A DNA stretch of 64,000 nt from Rugalucina vietnamica (lineage: Eukaryota > Mollusca > Bivalvia > Lucinida > Lucinidae), in NCBI GenBank assembly GCA_964017185.1, contig OZ024880.1, positions 48,125,071 to 48,189,070 of the forward strand, written 5' to 3'. Each line of letters opens with the position of its first letter. The stretch's first letter is position 1. The position numbers and the translations under genes were made by a program. Below, piece by piece: positions 1 through 10,400 of this stretch. The notes beneath the pieces were generated by a model. It was not told the origin of the DNA and made no database searches. It saw only the letters and a program-made list of their open reading frames with translations.

Positions 1-38
1 TAAAATAAAAAGAACAGCATACAAAACGGACAAATTGA

Positions 39-160
39 AGGTCAAGGTCACAGTTTTTACCAATTATTTTGTCGAAAATAGGTAATTTTGGTGTAAAAAT
101 CCAAATTTAATGGTAAAATTGTGATTATCATAAAGGTCAAAAGGTCAAAGGTCAAGGTCA
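39..160 (+). repeat. AGGTCA half-site strings, unit 1
   Basis: AGGTCA occurs at 39-44 and 45-50 (no spacer), then at 134-139, 142-147, 149-154 and 155-160, giving direct repeats with spacers of 2, 1 and 0 bases. AGGTCA is the nuclear-receptor half-site, and TCAAGGTCA (42-50) matches the extended monomer site of the ERR/SF-1 class. The same strings recur about 0.6 kb left of every reverse-transcriptase fossil. Unit 13 has one site changed to AAGTCA near 43151. Such strings are also common simple repeats in molluscan introns, so receptor binding is only a possibility. Confidence 0.7.
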
Positions 161-517
161 TTGAATTGCCTTATTTAACATTTCCTGTAATAGTCCTTAA
201 CAATTAGATACCAGAACTGGTGGTGCGCCAATGTTTTGATTTTAATTCAGTGGCTGTATCTTTACCATGTAGAGAGGCAAACTTGTCTTTTTTGGACTTA
301 TTGAAGTAAGGGGTCGGTTGACTTTTTGATAAATGAAATAATGGGTGTTTTTAGGTCAAAGACCAGTAATTGTAACGTTGAATGTGATTGGCGCGAAGTG
401 TGGGCAGATCTGCCGCGGTAAATTTAAGATGTAACGCTATCTACGATTGATCATAAATGCGTATCAATCAACCGTCTTTTGTCACATGATATTATAACCT
501 TTCTCGAATATTTTGCT
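161..517. other. AT-rich intron, no gene seen (unit 1 model)
   Basis: This stretch between the AGGTCA strings and repeat D1 holds no supportable open frame on either strand. It is conserved in every unit only as part of the repeat. A minor marker here is a one-base length variant in the GATAAAATG/GATAAATG string, the short form occurring in units 1 and 3. Confidence 0.6.
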
Positions 518-820
518 ATATTGTGTGATTTAATCAACTGCTGTTTTGTCATACAATGGCCAAATTGCGGATGTAGTGATTTTTGAATAATCAATTTTTC
601 ATTGTTGAGCGATTTTGGGGTGTCCCTAAACAGCGAAAAATACCGTCCTTAAATGCTGGCTAACACCTTATTTTTTGCTGCACCTGCACACTGCCTGGGG
701 CGTTCTCTCGTCTGCTGAATGTGTTGGGGTCCACTTTAAGTTGTGACGCATATGAATGAGTCTTGTTTTTGGGTAAAATACATTGGGGTATATGTGAACG
801 ATAATTATAGGTCTCTGCCC
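518..820 (+). repeat. Direct repeat D1 (unit 1 model)
   Basis: About 303 bp that align with 2628-2931 in the same orientation, roughly 90% identical by eye. Shared landmarks are GGCCAAATTGCGGATGTAGT, GGGGTGTCCCTAAACAGCGA and the terminal ATAATTATAGGTCTCTGCC. Its right end abuts the reverse-transcriptase fossil. Every full unit has one D1 and one D2 about 2.1 kb apart. Confidence 0.85.
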
Positions 821-1098
821 ATGACGAGGAACGTCACCATCCAAAAACGAGAAATTTACTATATCAAAATCAAAGTCATCGCGCTTATCATAAATCTAAG
901 AAGTAACAAATGCATTTGCAACAGAAAGATGTACATCTAAAAGGGGGCTTCGGTATCTGAGAAACTGGCTTTGTTCAACTGTAATTCAGGTGGATAAATT
1001 TGATTGACCATACATTCAAAATAAGGAAGGTCAATGTTCAAAAGTTCATCGAGGTACCTAGAAGTCGAATTAAACGCCTCGATAACATCACCGTGGTG
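818..1098 (-). pseudogene. Decayed reverse-transcriptase fragment (unit 1 model)
   Basis: The minus strand reads F-N-S-T-S-R-Y-L-D-E-L-L-N-I-D, which fits the palm motif C of a reverse transcriptase (Y-x-D-D) with the second catalytic Asp replaced by Glu. It continues to S-D-T-E-A-P-F, where a one-base shift creates a stop. In the shifted frame the remainder reads L-D-V-H-L-S, then a TAG, then I-Y-D-K-R-D-D-F-D-F-D and F-L-D-G-D-V-P-R. I recall this block from retroelement reverse transcriptases that are common in bivalves and other invertebrates, possibly Penelope-like; the class is not certain. It is far too short and broken to be active, and lies just downstream of exon A in the intron. 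Unit 1 has His for Leu near the start (GTGGTG on the plus strand). Confidence 0.65.
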
Positions 1099-1245
1099 AA
1101 AAAAAAAACTAAATTAACAATCAGGTAAACGTACATAAGCTGCTAACAACACCAAAAAATAAAACAATTAGAACCACAGCAGAAGTATCGCCTTGGAACG
1201 ATTAGTTTTGCAAAAGTACTTCAGGCCACTAACCCTACTACTTAC
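1099..1245. other. Intron with left arm of inverted repeat (unit 1 model)
   Basis: A poly-A run of 7-11 bases (variable between units) is followed by the arm at 1170-1205. That arm matches the reverse complement of 1684-1719 at 32 of 36 positions, and weaker similarity extends outward for about 70 more bases. The two arms bracket exon A. Confidence 0.75.
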
Positions 1246-1419
1246 CGCATCCAGTGAATTCCGTCTGATCCCACTGTCCTTCACTCGAGCATGTGACCGA
1301 ATTTGGACTCGGAGTTCCAGCATAGCCATCATCACAAAGAACTGACTCGGTAGTGCCGGTATATGTTGTTGTTGTCACTTTATACCCTGGTACTGTTAGT
1401 TGTCCACATTCTGTAGCAT
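1246..1419 (-). CDS. Sushi exon 1A (model for all A exons)
   Basis: One sushi domain of 58 codons. On the minus strand the acceptor is ATTAATAG|AT and the donor is TGGATGCG|GTAAGTAG, a near-ideal site. The exon starts with two bases of a split codon and ends with one (phase 1 at both ends). The domain reads D-A-T-E-C(1)-G-Q-L-T-V-P-G-Y-K, a Thr-rich strand V-T-T-T-T-Y-T-G-T-T, V-L-C(2)-D-D-G-Y-A-G-T-P, S-V-T-C(3)-S-S-E-G-Q-W-D-Q and F-T-G-C(4). A second in-frame acceptor lies 9 bases downstream (CTACAG|AA, exon end 1410). I prefer the upstream one because the other would leave a single residue between Cys4 and the next Cys1, whereas CCP linkers are usually longer. A synonymous ACG to ACA change is shared with copy 3A. 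Confidence 0.87.
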
Positions 1420-4400
1420 CTATTAATGAAGAACTTACATCGTGTTTCATTGTCATATACATAAAACGATTGTTCCATATAGCTAATTAAATTTTATATT
1501 ACAGGGCTCGGTTGTACGAAGCTACATTAAATGTAATCATTGTTTATTAGCAATAAATCCATAATTAAAACACTAATGCTGGATTCGTTTATGAAGGAAT
1601 TTAATCGAATTGCGTGAAACGTTCACTGACGCTTGATTAGTTAATTGAAGTTTAATAGAGGTTCAATAAGGAATTTTATATGGCTGATTGTTCCAAGGCG
1701 ATACGTCTGTTGTGGTTCTAAATGTTTTGTGTTTCGGAGTCGAATTTTTGTGCTGATTGATCCTTATGAACCTTTTCATATTTTTAGTTAATTTCAGGTA
1801 ACTGAGTGGCCGCCTGTTGGAGAATAGCTGCTCACTCGGCTTACGATATGTTTTCTTGGTATAAGTACCTAAGTGTCATGTTAGTTATTCCCACCCATCT
1901 TTCGTTGTGGAATTTCTTTCTGATTGCGCCATTTTCTGATCATTGCTTACTTGTACATTTTTTCGTCATTAAACCTTCATTAAAAGTGACGTCACAAGTG
2001 ATATTTCAGGAAAAAGAAGGTACGTCACATTAAGAGCGCGGCTTACATGTAATTGATCTTAATTGAATCAATTTTCGCGCACTGGCTACAGAAATTAAAA
2101 CCGTTTAGACAGCGAGTTTGCCGTATTCATTTTAGCCATTGCATCGCGTTGTGTGCAGCCTTTCTATAATTCTTGATTTCGAGAGGAAAATGCAATAATA
2201 AAGACTATAACGACCACAATTTAAAACGTGAACTAAAATCGGAATTGACATGATAGGATTGAAACATGAACAAAGTAATTCTGCTACTAACCGCATCCAG
2301 TGAATTCAGTCTGATCCCACTGTCCTTCACTCGAGCACGTAATCTGATTTGGACTCGGAGTTCCAGTATAGCCATCATCACAAAGAACTGACTCGGCAGT
2401 GCCGGTATATGTTGTTGTTGTCACCTTATACCCCGATGCTGTCAGTTGTCCACATTCTACATCTATAAATGAAGAACTTACACTGTGTTCTATGGTTTTG
2501 TTCTTAGCGTGAATATTCCATATAGCTAGTTGAATGTTATATTACTGACCGTCCAAATGCGGCACATCTGTTCTGGTTACATCTGCTTCATGTTTTGGTG
2601 TCGATTTTTGTGCTGATATAGCACAATATATTGTGTGATTTTATCAACTGCTGTTTTGTCATATAATGGCCAAATTGCGGATGTAGTGATTTTTGAATAA
2701 TCAATTTTTCATTGTTGAGTGATTTTGGGGTGTCCCTAAACAGCGACAAATACCGTCTTTAAATGCCGGTTAACACCCTATTTTTTGCTGCACCTGTACA
2801 CGGCCTGGGGCATTCTCTCGTCTGCTGAATGTGTTGGGCTCCACTATAAGTTGTGACGCATATGAATGGGTCTTGTGTAGGGGCAAATTACAATTGGAGT
2901 CTATGGGAACGATAATTATAGGTCTCTGCCGTAAAGAGAATATCATCTTCAGGTGTGCTCCCTGTTTCGACACTGGAATGAAACTGCGTTTGCAGGAACC
3001 GGTACCCTCTTCGTATCTCTCCATGATTTCACATCTGAATCCCAAGGCGGAACGGACCGAAACTGGCCATCTGGGGCGTTCTCTCGTCTGCTGAATGTGT
3101 TGGGCTCCACTATAAGTTGTGACGCATATGAATTGGTCTTGTGTAGGGGCAAATTACAATTGGAGTCTATGGGAACGATAATTATAGGTCTCTGCCCTAA
3201 AGAGAATATCATCTTCAGGTGTGCTTCCTGTTTCGACACTGGAATGAAACTGCGTTTGCAGGAACCGGTACCCTCTTCGTATCTCTCCATGATTTTACAT
3301 CTGAATCCCAAGGCGGAACGGACCGAAACTGGCCATCCTCGAATTTTAAAATAGAAAAAGTCAAATAAATTTGCACATAAAAACAGACAGAAAAACAGAC
3401 AACATAAAGATAAATCACGACAGAACAGCCTTGGAACGGTCATTTAAGAAATAACTTGAGAGCTTTAACCAAATTTACTGGACCAAGCTTCACATTTTGC
3501 CTCAGTAGGCATTCCCAACACTCTTGGAAGTCAACAAGGCTCAGTTATGTTCCCTATAATGTATAATGTAAACATTAATGATTTTCATATTTTTCACGTT
3601 TTCTGACGGAATAAAATTAAAATCACCATGACAGTGCACCACAATGTTAAAATAAAAAGAACAGCATACAAAACGGACAAATTGAAGGTCAAGGTCACAG
3701 TTTTTACCCATTATGTTGTCGAAAATAGGTAATTTTGGTGTAAAAATCCAAATTTAATGGTAAAATTGTGATTATCATAAAGGTCAAAAGGTCAAAGGTC
3801 AAGGTCATTGAATTGCCTTATTTAACATTTCCTGTAATAGCCCTTAACAATTAGATACCAGAACTGGTGGTGCGCCAATGTTTTGATTTTAATTCAGTGG
3901 CTGTATCTTTACCATGTAGAGAGGCAAACTTGTCTTTTTTGGACTTATTGAAGTAAGGGGTCGGTTGACTTTTTGATAAAATGAAATAATGGGTGTTTTT
4001 AGGTCAAAGACCAGTAATTGTAACGTTGAATGTGATTGGCGCGAAGTGTGGGCAGATCTGCCGCGGTAAATTTAAGATGTAACGCTATCTACGATTGATC
4101 ATAAATGCGTATCAATCAACCGTCTTTTGTCACATGATATTATAACCTTTCTCGAATATTTTGCTATATTGTGTGATTTAATCAACTGCTGTTTTGTCAT
4201 ACAATGGCCAAATTGCGGATGTAGTGATTTTTGAATAATCAATTTTTCATTGTTGAGCGATTTTGGGGTGTCCCTAAACAGCGAAAAATACCGTCCTTAA
4301 ATGCTGGCTAACACCTTATTTTTTGCTGCACCTGCACACTGCCTGGGGCGTTCTCTCGTCTGCTGAATGTGTTGGGGTCCACTTTAAGTTGTGACGCATA

Positions 4401-7400
4401 TGAATGAGTCTTGTTTTTGGGTAAAATACATTGGGGTATATGTGAACGATAATTATAGGTCTCTGCCCATGACGAGGAACGTCACCATCCAAAAACGAGA
4501 AATTTACTATATCAAAATCAAAGTCATCGCGCTTATCATAAATCTAAGAAGTAACAAATGCATTTGCAACAGAAAGATGTACATCTAAAAGGGGGCTTCG
4601 GTATCTGAGAAACTGGCTTTGTTCAACTGTAATTCAGGTGGATAAATTTGATTGACCATACATTCAAAATAAGGAAGGTCAATGTTCAAAAGTTCATCGA
4701 GGTACCTAGAAGTCGAATTAAACGCCTCGATAACATCACCGAGGTGAAAAAAAAAAACTAAATTAACAATCAGGTAAACGTACATAAGCTGCTAACAACA
4801 CCAAAAAATAAAACAATTAGAACCACAGCAGAAGTATCGCCTTGGAACGATTAGTTATGCAAAAGTACTTCAGGCCACTAACCCTACTACTTACCGCATC
4901 CAGTGAATTCCGTCTGATCCCACTGTCCTTCACTCGAGCACGTGACCGAATTTGGACTCGGAGTTCCAGCATAGCCATCATCACAAAGAACTGACTCGGT
5001 AGTGCCGGTATATGTTGTTGTTGTCACTTTATACCCTGGTACTGTTAGTTGTCCACATTCTGTAGCATCTATTAATGAAGAACTTACATCGTGGTTCATT
5101 GTCATATACATAAAACGATTGTTCCATATAGCTAATTAAATTTTATATTACAGGGCTCGGTTGTACGAAGCTACATTAAATGTAATCATTGTTTATTAGC
5201 AATAAATCCATAATTAAAACACTAATGCTGGATTCGTTTATGAAGGAATTTAATCGAATTGCGTGAAACGTTCACTGACGCTTGATTAGTTAATTGAAGT
5301 TTAATAGAGGTTCAATAAGGAATTTTATATGGCTGATTTTCTTCCAAGGCGATACGTCTGTTGTGGTTCTAAATGTTTTGTGTTTCGGAGTCGAATTTTT
5401 GTGCTGATTGATCCTTATGAACCTTTTCATATTTTTAGTTAATTTCAGGTAACTGAGTGGCCACCTATTGGAGAATAGCTGCTCACTCGGCTTACGATAT
5501 GTTTTCTTGGTATAAGTACCTAAGTGTCATGTTAGTTATTCCCACCCATCTTTCGTTGTGGAATTTCTTTCTAATTGCGCCATTTTCTGATCATTGCTTA
5601 CTTGTACATTTTTTCGTCATTAAACCTTCATTAAAAGTGACGTCACAAGTGATATTTCAGGAAAAAGAAGGTACGTCACATTAAGAGCGCGGCTTACATG
5701 TAATTGATCTTAATTGAATCAATTTTCGCGCACTGGCTACAGAAATTAAAACCGTTTAGACAGCGAGTTTGCCGTATTCATTTTAGCCATTGCATCGCGT
5801 TGTGTGCAGCCTTTCTATAATTCTTGATTTCGAGAGGAAAATGCAATAATAAAGACTATAACGACCACAATCTAAAACGTGAACTTAAATCGGAATTGAC
5901 ATGATAGGATTGAAACATGAACAAAGTAATTCTGCTACTAACCGCATCCAGTGAATTCAGACTGATCCCACTGTCCTTCACTCGAGCACGTAATCTGATT
6001 TGGACTCGGAGTTCCAGTATAGCCATCATCACAAAGAACTGACTCGGCAGTGCCGGTATATGTTGTTGTTGTCACCTTATACCCCGATGCTGTCAGTTGT
6101 CCACATTCTACATCTATAAATGAAGAACTTACACTGTGTTCTATGGTTTTGTTCTTAGCGTGAATATTCCATATAGCTAGTTGAATGTTATATTACTGAC
6201 CGTCCAAATGCGGCACATCTGTTCTGGTTACATCTGCTTCATGTTTTGGTGTCGATTTTTGTGCTGATATAGCACAATATATTGTGTGATTTTATCAACT
6301 GCTGTTTTGTCATATAATGGCCAAATTGCGGATGTAGTGATTTTTGAATAATCAATTTTTCATTGTTGAGTGATTTTGGGGTGTCCCTAAACAGCGACAA
6401 ATACCGTCTTTAAATGCCGGTTAACACCCTATTTTTTGCTGCACCTGTACACGGCCTGGGGCGTTCTCTCGTCTGCTGAATGTGTTGGGCTCCACTATAA
6501 GTTGTGACGCATATGAATGGGTCTTGTGTAGGGACAAATTACAATTGGAGTCTATGGGAACGATAATTATAGGTCTCTGCCCTAAAGAGAATATCATCTT
6601 CAGGTGTGCTCCCTGTTTCGACACTGGAATGAAACTGCGTTTGCAGGAACCGGTACCCTCTTCGTATCTCTCCATGATTTCACATCTGAATCCCAAGGCG
6701 GAACGGACCGAAACTGGCCATCCTCGAATTTTAAAATAGAAAAAGTCAAATAAACTTGCACATAAAAACAGACAGAAAAACAGACAACATAAAGATAAAT
6801 CACGACAGAACAGCCTTGGAACGGTCATTTAAGAAATAACTTGAGAGCTTTAACCAAATTTACTGGACCAAGCTTCACATTTTGCCTCAGTAGGCATTCC
6901 CAACACTCTTGGAAGTCAACAAGGCTCAGTTATGTTCCCTATAATGTATAATGTAAACATTAATGATTTTCATATTTTTCACGTTTTCTGACGGAATAAA
7001 ATTAAAATCACAATGACAGTGCACCACAATGTTAAAATAAAAAGAACAGCATACAAAACGGACAAATTGAAGGTCAAGGTCACAGTTTTTACCAATTATT
7101 TTGTCGAAAATAGGTAATTTTGGTGTAAAAATCCAAATTTAATGGTAAAATTGTGATTATCATAAAGGTCAAAAGGTCAAAGGTCAAGGTCATTGAATTG
7201 CCTTATTTAACATTTCCTGTAATAGTCCTTAACAATTAGATACCAGAACTGGTGGTGCGCCAATGTTTTGATTTTAATTCAGTGGCTGTATCTTTACCAT
7301 GTAGAGAGGCAAACTTGTCTTTTTTGGACTTATTGAAGTAAGGGGTCGGTTGACTTTTTGATAAATGAAATAATGGGTGTTTTTAGGTCAAAGACCAGTA

Positions 7401-10400
7401 ATTGTAACGTTGAATGTGATTGGCGCGAAGTGTGGGCAGATCTGCCGCGGTAAATTTAAGATGTAACGCTATCTACGATTGATCATAAATGCGTATCAAT
7501 CAACCGTCTTTTGTCACATGATATTATAACCTTTCTCGAATATTTTGCTATATTGTGTGATTTAATCAACTGCTGTTTTGTCATACAATGGCCAAATTGC
7601 GGATGTAGTGATTTTTGAATAATCAATTTTTCATTGTTGAGCGATTTTGGGGTGTCCCTAAACAGCGAAAAATACCGTCCTTAAATGCTGGCTAACACCT
7701 TATTTTTTGCTGCACCTGCACACTGCCTGGGGCGTTCTCTCGTCTGCTGAATGTGTTGGGGTCCACTTTAAGTTGTGACGCATATGAATGAGTCTTGTTT
7801 TTGGGTAAAATACATTGGGGTATATGTGAACGATAATTATAGGTCTCTGCCCATGACGAGGAACGTCACCATCCAAAAACGAGAAATTTACTATATCAAA
7901 ATCAAAGTCATCGCGCTTATCATAAATCTAAGAAGTAACAAATGCATTTGCAACAGAAAGATGTACATCTAAAAGGGGGCTTCGGTATCTGAGAAACTGG
8001 CTTTGTTCAACTGTAATTCAGGTGGATAAATTTGATTGACCATACATTCAAAATAAGGAAGGTCAATGTTCAAAAGTTCATCGAGGTACCTAGAAGTCGA
8101 ATTAAACGCCTCGATAACATCACCGTGGTGAAAAAAAAAACTAAATTAACAATCAGGTAAACGTACATAAGCTGCTAACAACACCAAAAAATAAAACAAT
8201 TAGAACCACAGCAGAAGTATCGCCTTGGAACGATTAGTTTTGCAAAAGTACTTCAGGCCACTAACCCTACTACTTACCGCATCCAGTGAATTCCGTCTGA
8301 TCCCACTGTCCTTCACTCGAGCATGTGACCGAATTTGGACTCGGAGTTCCAGCATAGCCATCATCACAAAGAACTGACTCGGTAGTGCCGGTATATGTTG
8401 TTGTTGTCACTTTATACCCTGGTACTGTTAGTTGTCCACATTCTGTAGCATCTATTAATGAAGAACTTACATCGTGTTTCATTGTCATATACATAAAACG
8501 ATTGTTCCATATAGCTAATTAAATTTTATATTACAGGGCTCGGTTGTACGAAGCTACATTAAATGTAATCATTGTTTATTAGCAATAAATCCATAATTAA
8601 AACACTAATGCTGGATTCGTTTATGAAGGAATTTAATCGAATTGCGTGAAACGTTCACTGACGCTTGATTAGTTAATTGAAGTTTAATAGAGGTTCAATA
8701 AGGAATTTTATATGGCTGATTGTTCCAAGGCGATACGTCTGTTGTGGTTCTAAATGTTTTGTGTTTCGGAGTCGAATTTTTGTGCTGATTGATCCTTATG
8801 AACCTTTTCATATTTTTAGTTAATTTCAGGTAACTGAGTGGCCGCCTGTTGGAGAATAGCTGCTCACTCGGCTTACGATATGTTTTCTTGGTATAAGTAC
8901 CTAAGTGTCATGTTAGTTATTCCCACCCATCTTTCGTTGTGGAATTTCTTTCTGATTGCGCCATTTTCTGATCATTGCTTACTTGTACATTTTTTCGTCA
9001 TTAAACCTTCATTAAAAGTGACGTCACAAGTGATATTTCAGGAAAAAGAAGGTACGTCACATTAAGAGCGCGGCTTACATGTAATTGATCTTAATTGAAT
9101 CAATTTTCGCGCACTGGCTACAGAAATTAAAACCGTTTAGACAGCGAGTTTGCCGTATTCATTTTAGCCATTGCATCGCGTTGTGTGCAGCCTTTCTATA
9201 ATTCTTGATTTCGAGAGGAAAATGCAATAATAAAGACTATAACGACCACAATTTAAAACGTGAACTAAAATCGGAATTGACATGATAGGATTGAAACATG
9301 AACAAAGTAATTCTGCTACTAACCGCATCCAGTGAATTCAGTCTGATCCCACTGTCCTTCACTCGAGCACGTAATCTGATTTGGACTCGGAGTTCCAGTA
9401 TAGCCATCATCACAAAGAACTGACTCGGCAGTGCCGGTATATGTTGTTGTTGTCACCTTATACCCCGATGCTGTCAGTTGTCCACATTCTACATCTATAA
9501 ATGAAGAACTTACACTGTGTTCTATGGTTTTGTTCTTAGCGTGAATATTCCATATAGCTAGTTGAATGTTATATTACTGACCGTCCAAATGCGGCACATC
9601 TGTTCTGGTTACATCTGCTTCATGTTTTGGTGTCGATTTTTGTGCTGATATAGCACAATATATTGTGTGATTTTATCAACTGCTGTTTTGTCATATAATG
9701 GCCAAATTGCGGATGTAGTGATTTTTGAATAATCAATTTTTCATTGTTGAGTGATTTTGGGGTGTCCCTAAACAGCGACAAATACCGTCTTTAAATGCCG
9801 GTTAACACCCTATTTTTTGCTGCACCTGTACACGGCCTGGGGCATTCTCTCGTCTGCTGAATGTGTTGGGCTCCACTATAAGTTGTGACGCATATGAATG
9901 GGTCTTGTGTAGGGGCAAATTACAATTGGAGTCTATGGGAACGATAATTATAGGTCTCTGCCGTAAAGAGAATATCATCTTCAGGTGTGCTCCCTGTTTC
10001 GACACTGGAATGAAACTGCGTTTGCAGGAACCGGTACCCTCTTCGTATCTCTCCATGATTTCACATCTGAATCCCAAGGCGGAACGGACCGAAACTGGCC
10101 ATCTGGGGCGTTCTCTCGTCTGCTGAATGTGTTGGGCTCCACTATAAGTTGTGACGCATATGAATTGGTCTTGTGTAGGGGCAAATTACAATTGGAGTCT
10201 ATGGGAACGATAATTATAGGTCTCTGCCCTAAAGAGAATATCATCTTCAGGTGTGCTTCCTGTTTCGACACTGGAATGAAACTGCGTTTGCAGGAACCGG
10301 TACCCTCTTCGTATCTCTCCATGATTTTACATCTGAATCCCAAGGCGGAACGGACCGAAACTGGCCATCCTCGAATTTTAAAATAGAAAAAGTCAAATAA

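Larger units (their letters stand above)
1420..2291. other. Intron between exons B and A (unit 1 model)
   Basis: The first part, next to exon A, aligns with the same part next to exon B (CCATATAGCTA landmark at about 1475 and 2518), showing that the A and B modules share ancestry beyond the exons. The middle holds repeat E and the right arm of the inverted repeat. The last 250 bases before exon B show no gene. Confidence 0.7.

Noticed and set aside
743..940. 65-codon plus-strand open frame repeated in every unit
   Set aside because: It is antisense to the reverse-transcriptase fossil and overlaps D1; its recurrence is explained by the unit repeat.
1238..1462. 74-codon minus-strand frame as a stand-alone small gene
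   Set aside because: Its apparent Met start and its end lie in intron sequence; the real unit is the spliced exon 1246-1419.
1806..2033. 75-codon plus-strand frame as a conserved gene
   Set aside because: It begins at GTG, has no start context or known domain and lies in the B-A intron. I keep it only as part of repeat E.
2949..3443. 135-164 codon minus-strand frames next to exon B, and 85-133 codon plus-strand frames over the same DNA
   Set aside because: Both strands are open over the same stretch, lengths change with the 266-bp duplication, and there are no domain or splice features. Best explained as intronic repeat.
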